Shown piece by piece: positions 1-5,053 of a stretch of DNA of 5,053 bases. A model generated the notes under the pieces. The model made no database searches. It was not told where the DNA came from and saw nothing but the letters and a program-made list of their open reading frames with translations. Origin of the DNA: JAKORR01 sp964608495 (GTDB lineage: Bacteria; Armatimonadota; Zipacnadia; Zipacnadales; FEN-943); the NCBI GenBank assembly GCA_964608495.1, contig CAZSOQ010000322.1, positions 1-5,053 of the forward strand, read 5' to 3'. The first letter of the stretch is position 1. Each line of letters opens with the position of its first letter. The position numbers and the translations under genes are program-made.

Positions 1-1
1 G

Positions 2-1729
2 CGTGGCATGGAGCCGCTCGCCGCCGAGCCGACGCCCGTGCGCTGGGAAGGGCTGAGGGCGCGGCCGGTGGTGCGGGCCGGGGGCCAGGAGAGTGTCGAG
101 GAAGTGGGGCCCGGAGCGCGGGAGGCGATGGACGAGAGCAGCGGCGAGCTGGCGGGGGTGACGGTCGAGGCGGAGGGCGGCTGGCGCGTGGATGTGCTCG
201 ATGGGCTGCTGGCGGGCATCGCGAAGGGCGAGGACGCCCTGCTGGACGGGATGTGGGTGCGCGAGGGCGAGAGCCAGGTGTCGTGGGGCGAGCCGCTTCG
301 GCTGGGCGCCCGCAGGCCCCAGCCGGTGCCGTCGCCCGAGCGGCGGATCGGCGTCGTGCCGCGGCGGTGGCGCGTGGCGGCCGTGCGGGACACGCTGGAG
401 CTGGAGTGGGAGAGCCAGGGGGAGGAGTTCGCCCTGGCGTCGCGGTATGTGGTGCGGCCGGACGGGACGGTGGAGGCGACGGTGAAGCTGACGCCCCGGG
501 AGGCCAGCGAGCCGGTGATCGGGCAACTGCACCTGGCGCTGGCCTCACCGCAGGCGAGCCGTTGGGAGGCACGGGGATTCGAGGGCACGGTGGGTGGGCC
601 CTTCGTGGTGCGCCATCCGACCGACCGGGAGATCACGGGGCGCTTCTGGCACCCGATCCAGCGTCTGTGGGAGCACAGCGTCCAGCCGCTGAGCCTGGAG
701 ACGCCGGCCGTGGGCTGGCAGGCGGGAGGGCAGTGGGTGTGGCTGGAGATGAACGACTACCCCAGCGACGCGGTGCTGGACGACATGTACCTGCGGGAGT
801 ATGACCCGGAGGGGAATCCGGGGCTGACAGCGTACCTGGAGTGGATGGCGGGGCGGTCGGGCCGGGCGCTGGACCCGCAGGAGCCCTTCGCGGCGCGATT
901 CACGCTGAGCGTGGGCGGTCTGCCCCAGGCGCGGGCCGTGGAGCTGCCCGTGCGGTTCTGGGCGGACGGGGCGAACTGGTACGTGGAGAGCGATCACTAC
1001 CGGGCGTGTCTGGCGCGCAGCGAGGGAGGCCAGCTTCGGGGGCTGTGGGCCCCAGGGCAGGAGCGGAGCATCGTCTCGCAGGCGCGGACCTACACGGACC
1101 AGGGCCTGCTGGGGCTAGTGTACGACTCGCTGGGCGGGGAGCAGAAGGCCACGGGGAGTACGAGTGGGGAATTCGAGTCGGACTGCTGGATCGAGCCCGG
1201 GCCGGGGGAGCTGCGGGTGAGGTTCAGGGGCTACATGCGTGTGGACCAGATGTTCCGGAGTCTGGCCAGCCCGCGCATACAGGTCGAGACGGTGTGGCAC
1301 TTCACCGGCGGCCCGCGGATAGGCGTGGAGCACCGCGCGCGGGCGATGATTCAGCCGCGGGGGCAGGACAAGGGATTCCTGTCGCAGGTGCTGTCCGTGG
1401 CGGACGTGAGGTCGTGGAGGGCGAAGACGGGGGCCGAGGAGCAAGCCGGGGCGCCCGCGACCGATGGGGCGGGGCGGATCATGCAGACGAGAGAGACTGG
1501 GGGCGACCTGGACTACGTGGAGCTGGCCGCCCAGAGCGGCACGCTGCGGCTGGATAACCTGAGGCCCTGGGGCGACGGGCCGCAGAACGTGTTCCTGCTG
1601 CGGGAGCGCGATAGGGCGAACTACGTGGTCTTCCTGGCGATGCTGGACGGGACGCCGACGGACTTCGACGCGCGATGGCGGGGGTATGCCTACGACCTGG
1701 CGGTGACGGGGCCGGCGGCGGGGCAGTAG
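2..1729 (+). CDS. Hypothetical beta-rich protein with two divergent copies of a domain shared with the next gene (5'-partial)
   Basis: I do not recognise a named family. The frame is open to the left edge, and the first ATG (position 8) has no visible ribosome binding site, so the gene most likely begins upstream and 575 codons are seen. Numbering from that ATG, residues 1-50 are low-complexity (Gly/Glu/Arg/Ala). The rest is rich in alternating hydrophobic and charged residues, with many Trp and Tyr, as in beta-sandwich proteins. Two similar halves are visible. Half A (about 59-304) starts WRVDVLDGLLAGI and includes YVVRPDGTVEATVKLTP and RFTLSVGG. Half B (about 324-573) starts WYVESDHYRACL and includes RTYTDQG (360-366), a VETVWHF strand (426-432) and AYDLAV near the C terminus. 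Both halves resemble the downstream protein. No catalytic motif or transmembrane segment is seen, and the export signal, if any, lies upstream. A role in carbohydrate binding or processing is inferred only from fold-like character and neighbours. The reading frame is certain; the function is not. Confidence 0.85.
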   Translation, partial: RGMEPLAAEPTPVRWEGLRARPVVRAGGQESVEEVGPGAREAMDESSGELAGVTVEAEGGWRVDVLDGLLAGIAKGEDALLDGMWVREGESQVSWGEPLRLGARRPQPVPSPERRIGVVPRRWRVAAVRDTLELEWESQGEEFALASRYVVRPDGTVEATVKLTPREASEPVIGQLHLALASPQASRWEARGFEGTVGGPFVVRHPTDREITGRFWHPIQRLWEHSVQPLSLETPAVGWQAGGQWVWLEMNDYPSDAVLDDMYLREYDPEGNPGLTAYLEWMAGRSGRALDPQEPFAARFTLSVGGLPQARAVELPVRFWADGANWYVESDHYRACLARSEGGQLRGLWAPGQERSIVSQARTYTDQGLLGLVYDSLGGEQKATGSTSGEFESDCWIEPGPGELRVRFRGYMRVDQMFRSLASPRIQVETVWHFTGGPRIGVEHRARAMIQPRGQDKGFLSQVLSVADVRSWRAKTGAEEQAGAPATDGAGRIMQTRETGGDLDYVELAAQSGTLRLDNLRPWGDGPQNVFLLRERDRANYVVFLAMLDGTPTDFDARWRGYAYDLAVTGPAAGQ

Positions 1730-1764
1730 CCGCGACGGGCAGGCGGATAGCCCATGCCGTGGTG

Positions 1765-1797
1765 GCGGCCGGGACGTGAGGCGCGGGCCTCGGCCGC
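1765..1797 (+). other. GC-rich interrupted hairpin in the intergenic gap
   Basis: The 89-bp gap between the first two genes contains nested inverted repeats. The outer stem is GCGGCC (1765-1770) with GGCCGC (1792-1797). The inner stem is GAGGC (1778-1782) with GCCTC (1787-1791) around a GCGG loop. A 7-nt bulge (1771-1777) sits on the left arm. It ends seven bases before the likely ribosome binding site of the next gene. There is no T tract, so it does not look like a standard intrinsic terminator. It could be an mRNA-stabilising or attenuating structure, or chance pairing in GC-rich DNA. Confidence 0.3.
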
Positions 1798-1804
1798 GGC
1801 GGCA

Positions 1805-1811
1805 AAGGGGG
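1805..1811 (+). promoter_or_regulatory. Ribosome binding site deciding a TTG start
   Basis: AAGGGGG lies seven bases before the TTG at 1819. The spacing is good although the match to GGAGG is imperfect. Together with the signal peptide that follows at once, it supports the TTG over the in-frame ATG at 1867, which would remove the positively charged n-region and half of the hydrophobic core. Confidence 0.6.
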
Positions 1812-1818
1812 AACCGGA

Positions 1819-2622
1819 TTGGCGACGATCAAGTGGAGCCTGAGGCTTGGGCCGGCGCTGACGTTGATGTGTGCGCTGGCGCTCGCGCTGGCGGTTCCCG
1901 GCGCGTGGGCCGAGGACCAGCGATTCGAGAACGAGCACTACAGGGCCGAGGTGCTCATGGACGCCGGGGGCCTGCTGGCCGCCGTGGCGTCGAAGGCCAC
2001 GGGCGAGGCGCTGCTGGCGCGGATGCGGATCTACACGGATTTCGGGGTGTACGAGGAGCGGGGGTACGTGGGCACGGGCGGGACGAGCTGTGCGAAGCTC
2101 ACGGCCGAGGACGGGACGACGCGGCTGGTGACCGTGGCGGAAGGGACGCTGCAGGGCGAGCCGGCCGTGGGGCAGAAGGCGATAGGCTACCGCGTGGAGA
2201 CGCGCTTTGACGACAGCCCGACGATTCACGTGAAGGCGACGATAGAGCCGCAGATGGACAAGGAAGAGGTGAACGGCTTCCTGGCGCTGTGCTGGTCGGT
2301 GCCGGCGATGGCGCGCTGGCGTCTGAGGAGCGTGGAGGGTCTGCTGCGCCACACGCTGCGGCCAGGCGAGGCGCAGTTCGGGCGGTCGTACAACGGGGAG
2401 TGGCCGCTGGACCCGGTGAACCCGCTGATCGCGGCGACGACGGCGCAGGGCGCGGAGCTGCGCGTGGAGAACCTGACGTCGTCGGGCGTGCCAGCCTTCG
2501 CCGGGCCCGTGATCCACGGGGAAACCATCTTCCTGCTGTGGCTCGGCGGCTCGCCGGACCTGGTGGCGGGGAAGAGCGCGACGCTGGAATTCGATCTGAA
2601 GGTCGTGGCGCCCGGCCGGTGA
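1819..2622 (+). CDS. Secreted hypothetical protein, single copy of the domain repeated in the upstream gene
   Basis: This is a 267-residue protein starting at TTG. It has a clear Sec signal peptide: a basic n-region (K5, R9), a hydrophobic core of about residues 10-26 rich in Leu and Ala, and a likely cleavage site after AWA (29-31). C18 is not in a lipobox, so a soluble exported protein is more likely than a lipoprotein. The mature part is almost entirely one domain. It begins RFENEHYRAEV (35-45) and continues GGLLAAVASKATGEALL and MRIYTDFG (69-76), then YRVETRF (124-130), VKATIEP (138-144), a hydrophobic FLALCWSV strand (154-161), IFLLWLGG, and a final LEFDLKVVAPG strand. These blocks appear in the same order in both halves of the upstream protein, so this is a paralogue or partner subunit. 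I see no conserved acid pair or other catalytic signature and cannot name the family. Export and the downstream enzymes suggest a role with an extracellular substrate, perhaps a glycan; that is inference. Confidence 0.85.
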   Translation: MATIKWSLRLGPALTLMCALALALAVPGAWAEDQRFENEHYRAEVLMDAGGLLAAVASKATGEALLARMRIYTDFGVYEERGYVGTGGTSCAKLTAEDGTTRLVTVAEGTLQGEPAVGQKAIGYRVETRFDDSPTIHVKATIEPQMDKEEVNGFLALCWSVPAMARWRLRSVEGLLRHTLRPGEAQFGRSYNGEWPLDPVNPLIAATTAQGAELRVENLTSSGVPAFAGPVIHGETIFLLWLGGSPDLVAGKSATLEFDLKVVAPGR

Positions 2623-2665
2623 AGCGGCGGGCCGGCGCGCGAGAGGGCCGCAGGGAGGGAAGGCG

Positions 2666-3490
2666 ATGACCCGATCGGTGCTCCGGGATAGATGCCTGGC
2701 CGGCGAGCTGGCCGGGGAGCTGGTGATAGACGCCCACGCCCATCTCGGGCCGTGGCACAACTTCTGGGTGCGGCAGGGGGGCTGGGCCGGGCCCATGGTC
2801 GAGAGCATGGATCAGTGTGGGATTACGACGACCGTCGTCGCGCCGCACGTGGCCATCGGGCCGGATGAGCGCCTGGGCAACGACCAGGCCTACCAGGCGC
2901 AGGAGGAGTTCCCCGGGCGGATCGTGGCCTACGTCACCATTAACCCCAATCGGCCGAGGCAGGCGGTGGAGGCCGAGATCGCGCGGTGGGAAGGGGCAGG
3001 GATCCGGGGGTTCAAGCTGCACCCGTCGCTGCACGGCTACCAGGCGTCCGGCGAGGGATACCGGCCGGCGTATGAGTACGCCGACGCGCACGGGCTGCCG
3101 GTCCTGTCGCACTGCTGGGACGGCGACCCCCACGGCGCGCCGAGCGTGGTGGCCGGGCTGGCGGACGAGTACCCGAGGGCGTACTTCATCATCGGGCACG
3201 CGGCGAGCAGTTGGGGGGCCATCGAGACGAGCTGCGCCGAGGCCGCGCAGCGGGAGAACGTCTACCTGGACCTGGCGGGATCGGGGTTGTGGTACGGCGC
3301 GCTGGAGTACATGGTCGAGCACGCCGGGGCGGAGAGGATAACCCTCGGGACCGATAGCCCCTTCTTCGACCCGCGGCCGCCTCTGGCGCGGGTGCTGATG
3401 GCCCGGATCAGCGACGAGGACAAGCGGCTGATCCTGGGCCTCAACGCCCAGCGACTGTTCGGGCTGGGGTCGCTCGGCGACCTCGCGTGA
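2666..3490 (+). CDS. Amidohydrolase-family metal-dependent hydrolase (Amidohydro_2 type)
   Basis: This 274-residue protein looks like a TIM-barrel metal hydrolase of the amidohydrolase superfamily, the group that includes ACMSD-like decarboxylases and lactone hydrolases. The expected metal and active-site motifs occur in order: HxH after the first strand (VIDAHAHLG, H24 and H26), GFKLHP (K117, H119), VLSHCW (H149), IIGHAA (H178) and GTDSPF (D230). The length matches small single-domain members. No signal peptide is present, so it should act in the cytoplasm. The ATG at 2666 is supported by GGAGG at 2654-2658 with seven-base spacing. It lies 43 bp after the secreted protein and 27 bp before the alpha/beta hydrolase, so co-transcription is likely. 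Superfamily members hydrolyse or decarboxylate many substrates, so the exact reaction cannot be read from sequence. A sugar-derived lactone or acid would suit the neighbours, by inference. The family call is secure and the substrate is unknown. Confidence 0.93.
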   Translation: MTRSVLRDRCLAGELAGELVIDAHAHLGPWHNFWVRQGGWAGPMVESMDQCGITTTVVAPHVAIGPDERLGNDQAYQAQEEFPGRIVAYVTINPNRPRQAVEAEIARWEGAGIRGFKLHPSLHGYQASGEGYRPAYEYADAHGLPVLSHCWDGDPHGAPSVVAGLADEYPRAYFIIGHAASSWGAIETSCAEAAQRENVYLDLAGSGLWYGALEYMVEHAGAERITLGTDSPFFDPRPPLARVLMARISDEDKRLILGLNAQRLFGLGSLGDLA

Positions 3491-3504
3491 CACCAGGAAG
3501 TGAC

Positions 3505-3510
3505 AGGAGG
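3505..3510 (+). promoter_or_regulatory. Ribosome binding site deciding a GTG start
   Basis: AGGAGG sits seven bases before the GTG at 3518. This is the best Shine-Dalgarno sequence in the window. An in-frame GTG at 3500 would add six residues but would place this site inside the gene, and it has only a weak AGGA immediately before it. Confidence 0.8.
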
Positions 3511-3517
3511 GAGAGCA

Positions 3518-4480
3518 GTGGGACCGCCGGCGGCGGAAGACCTGACGGGGCTGAGCAACCTGCGACGCTGGCTGGTGGAGCGGATAGGCGGCCTGCCGGA
3601 GCGCGGCGAGCCGAGCGTGGAGGTGCTCGAGGTGTGGCCTCGCGGAGGCCATGACGTGCACTACCTGCGCTACCAGCGGGGCGAGGCCCGGATTCCGGCG
3701 TACCTGCTGGTGCCGCGCGGGCGCGACGGGCCGCGGCCTGCGGTGCTGGCCCTGCACCAGCACAACGAGCAGTACGCGCTGGGCAAGAGCGAGCCGGCGG
3801 GGATGGCCGGTGAGCGGGCGCAGGCCGTGGCGCGGCGGCTGGTCGAGGCCGGGTTCGTGGTGCTGGCGCCCGACTCGGTGGCCTTCGAGGAGCGGCGGGG
3901 GCGCGTGCTGCAGGACGCAAGCTACGAGCGGTATGTGGCCACGCGGGAGCTGCTGTACGGGCGGAGCCTGGCGTCCCTGATGGTGAGCGATGCGATGGGC
4001 GGGGTGGACCTGCTGGCGTCGCGGCCGGAGGTGGANNNNNNNNNNGAGGTGGACGCGCGACGGATAGGGGTCGTGGGCCACTCGATGGGCGGCACGCTGG
4101 CGCTGTGGGTCGCGGCGCTGGACGCGCGGATCAAGGTGGCCGTGGCCAACTGCGGCGTGGCGAGCTACCGGGCCGTGCTGCGGGACGAAGTGGACCTCTG
4201 CTTCCTGTGGTACGTGGCGGGGCTGCTGCCGCGGTGCGATCACCCGCAGTTGGCGGCGCTGGTGGCGCCGCGGGCTCTCATGATCTCGGGCGGCACGCAG
4301 GACCGGCACATCCCGGTTGACGGCGTGCGAGAGGCATACGAGTATGCGCGGCGAACCTACGCCGCCCTGCGGGTGCCACAGAAGGTGGAACTGCACCTGG
4401 AGGAGGGCGGGCACGGCTTCAGCGAGAGGACGCACGCCAAGGCGCTATGGTGGCTGAGGCGGTGGTTAGGGCCCGTCTGA
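3518..4480 (+). CDS. Alpha/beta hydrolase, dienelactone hydrolase / acetyl-xylan-esterase-like
   Basis: As written this is a 320-residue serine hydrolase, including four ambiguous residues at the N gap. The alpha/beta-hydrolase layout is clear: an N-terminal helical and strand lead-in (1-60), IPAYLLVP (59-66), VLALHQHNEQ (76-85, the oxyanion-hole region), VVLAPD (114-119), the nucleophile elbow GHSMGG with S189, LMISGGTQDRHIPV carrying the acid D262, and EEGGHGF carrying H299. The Ser-Asp-His triad is complete. There is no signal peptide, so it should be cytoplasmic. Family members cleave carboxyl esters or lactones, including acetylated sugars; this substrate is not known. The start is GTG at 3518, 27 bp after the amidohydrolase gene and behind a strong AGGAGG, so the two are probably co-translated from one message. 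The run of Ns falls just before the nucleophile strand. Removing the gap and one flanking 8-base duplicate gives RPEVDARRIGVVGHS, typical of the family, and a 314-residue protein. Confidence 0.92.
   Translation: MGPPAAEDLTGLSNLRRWLVERIGGLPERGEPSVEVLEVWPRGGHDVHYLRYQRGEARIPAYLLVPRGRDGPRPAVLALHQHNEQYALGKSEPAGMAGERAQAVARRLVEAGFVVLAPDSVAFEERRGRVLQDASYERYVATRELLYGRSLASLMVSDAMGGVDLLASRPEVXXXXEVDARRIGVVGHSMGGTLALWVAALDARIKVAVANCGVASYRAVLRDEVDLCFLWYVAGLLPRCDHPQLAALVAPRALMISGGTQDRHIPVDGVREAYEYARRTYAALRVPQKVELHLEEGGHGFSERTHAKALWWLRRWLGPV
4036..4045. other. Assembly gap of ten Ns
   Basis: Ten Ns interrupt the alpha/beta hydrolase gene. Ten is a common placeholder length, so the real distance is not given. 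The last eight bases before the gap (4028-4035) and the first eight after it (4046-4053) are both GAGGTGGA, which suggests that two overlapping contig ends were scaffolded without being merged. The frame is the same on both sides, both as written and after removing 18 bases. Confidence 0.97.
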
Positions 4481-4585
4481 CGGGAAACAGTCGCGCACGG
4501 CGGCAGCGTCGCCGGGAGTCGCGGGAGGGTCGCGGGAGCCAAGGCGAGAGATACGCGAACAGCCAGATCGGGAGGCCGAAGGGTC
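4481..4585 (+). other. 105-bp intergenic leader of the dehydrogenase gene
   Basis: This is the longest gap between genes in the window. It begins with a short CCCGT/ACGGG inverted repeat (4472-4476 and 4480-4484) overlapping the stop codon of the hydrolase. No T tract follows, so it is a poor terminator candidate. Next come an approximate three-copy repeat (4508-4538) and a GGAGG at 4571-4575, ten bases before the ATG at 4586. I see no convincing -35/-10 pair. The gap could hold a separate promoter for the dehydrogenase, but the sequence does not prove it. Confidence 0.4.
4508..4538 (+). repeat. Three approximate direct repeats with 10-11 bp period
   Basis: GTCGCGGGAG occurs exactly at 4518-4527 and 4529-4538. 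A near copy with one inserted C, GTCGCCGGGAG, occupies 4508-4518. The 10- and 11-bp steps are close to one DNA turn, so the copies would lie on the same helix face upstream of the dehydrogenase gene. They may be a regulator-binding array or slippage-derived low-complexity sequence. Confidence 0.5.
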
Positions 4586-5053
4586 ATGAGAAGCCTGAAG
4601 TTTCTTGGGAACAGCCGGGTCGAGGTCGCGGATGTGGACCTGCCCCGCCCCGGGCCGGGGCAGGTGCTGGTGCGCCTGCGCCACACGGCTCTGTGCGGCA
4701 GTGAGATGGGGGCCTTCCGCGCCGAGCAGGGCAGCGGCGGCAACGGCGGGCACGAGATGGTGGGCGAGGTGGCCGACGCCTGCGGCGACGACTGCCTGAG
4801 GGAAGGCCAGCGGGTGGCGATCCACGCGGTCCTGTCCTGCGGGCACTGCTACTGGTGCCAGCGGGGCTTCGAGCTGTACTGCGAGAACCCGGGGTTTGTG
4901 GGCAACGGGCACGCGGAGTACGTGGCGGCGCCGGCGCGCCACTGCCTGCCGGTCCCCGACGACGTGGACTGGGACACGGCGCTGATGGTGGGGGGCGATA
5001 CGCTGGGGGTGGCCTTCCACGGGGCCACGCGCGCGGGGGTCAAGGCGAACGAC
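4586..5053 (+). CDS. Zinc-dependent medium-chain alcohol dehydrogenase (3'-partial)
   Basis: The frame runs without a stop from the ATG at 4586 to the right edge, giving the first 156 residues of a protein whose family is usually about 340-380 long. This is the GroES-like catalytic domain of medium-chain dehydrogenases. The opening MRSLKFLG leads to DLPRPGPGQVLVRL (18-31). The catalytic-zinc cysteine with the proton-relay serine is CGSE (C37, S39), followed by the GHE motif (H56, E57). The structural-zinc lobe has four cysteines, C85, C88, C91 and C99. The segment GGDTLGVAFHGA (136-147) leads toward the NAD(P)-binding Rossmann domain, which lies outside the window. Both zinc sites are intact so far. 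The family oxidises polyols, sugars, threonine or simple alcohols. Substrate and NAD/NADP preference cannot be decided without the C-terminal half. It follows the ester hydrolase by 105 bp on the same strand and plausibly acts on a polyol or sugar alcohol in the same pathway (inference). Confidence 0.93.
   Translation, partial: MRSLKFLGNSRVEVADVDLPRPGPGQVLVRLRHTALCGSEMGAFRAEQGSGGNGGHEMVGEVADACGDDCLREGQRVAIHAVLSCGHCYWCQRGFELYCENPGFVGNGHAEYVAAPARHCLPVPDDVDWDTALMVGGDTLGVAFHGATRAGVKAND

Noticed and set aside
2612..2635. CCGGCC/GGCCGG inverted repeat around the stop codon of the secreted protein gene
   Set aside because: Six base pairs around a 12-nt loop, without a T tract, is readily explained by chance in this composition.
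1690..2808. A 372-codon open frame on the minus strand
   Set aside because: It is antisense to the secreted protein gene, its translation is Arg/Pro/His-rich and low in complexity, and the plus-strand reading has a signal peptide and homology to its neighbour.
3500..3517. GTG at 3500 as the start of the alpha/beta hydrolase
   Set aside because: It has no well-spaced ribosome binding site, whereas the GTG at 3518 lies seven bases after a perfect AGGAGG.
2099..4435. A 778-codon open frame on the minus strand
   Set aside because: It runs antisense across three clear genes, their intergenic gaps and the N gap. Its translation is dominated by Arg, Pro, His and Ala with no domain. Long antisense frames are expected where wobble positions are almost all G or C.
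4472..4484. CCCGT/ACGGG hairpin at the end of the alpha/beta hydrolase gene as a terminator
   Set aside because: The stem is only five base pairs, overlaps the stop codon and is followed by AAACAG instead of a T tract.
4989..5039. Four runs of G suggesting a G-quadruplex
   Set aside because: The loops are about 9-11 bases, longer than the usual limit of seven, and the runs lie in ordinary glycine and valine codons of the dehydrogenase.

Overview
This is a high-GC bacterial window (roughly 70% GC by eye, with third positions almost all G or C). It holds five genes in a row on the + strand: two hypothetical proteins, an amidohydrolase-family metal hydrolase, a dienelactone-hydrolase-type alpha/beta hydrolase and the start of a zinc-dependent alcohol dehydrogenase. 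The run of ten Ns at 4036-4045 and the mix of ATG, GTG and TTG starts fit a metagenome-assembled or draft genome. Strong GGAGG-type ribosome binding sites and a Sec signal peptide point to Bacteria. The combination of secreted beta-rich proteins with soluble hydrolases and a dehydrogenase resembles carbohydrate-utilisation neighbourhoods of poorly cultured phyla such as Armatimonadota, Planctomycetota or Hydrogenedentota. That placement is a guess, because no marker gene is present.

Layout: (1) 2-1729, the 3' part of a large hypothetical protein cut by the left edge. (2) 1819-2622, a signal-peptide-bearing hypothetical protein starting with TTG. (3) 2666-3490, an amidohydrolase-like metal-dependent hydrolase. 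(4) 3518-4480, an alpha/beta hydrolase starting with GTG, interrupted by the N gap. (5) 4586-5053, the N-terminal half of a medium-chain zinc dehydrogenase cut by the right edge. The gaps are 89, 43, 27 and 105 bp, all genes point the same way, and no convincing terminator lies between them. Genes 2 to 4, and perhaps all five, may form one operon.

The most interesting signal is that genes 1 and 2 are related. By eye, gene 1 carries two divergent copies, and gene 2 one copy, of the same approximately 230-250-residue beta-rich domain, which I cannot assign to a named family. Genes 3 to 5 are typical of small-molecule (sugar, sugar-acid, lactone or ester) catabolism. A reasonable but unproven picture is an exported glycan-recognising or glycan-processing pair next to cytoplasmic enzymes that de-esterify, hydrolyse and oxidise the released compound.

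A second solid observation concerns the N gap. It is flanked by the same 8 bases on each side, and collapsing them gives an uninterrupted, family-typical protein segment, so the gap is probably an assembly artefact. I see no RNA gene, CRISPR array, insertion sequence or phage feature.
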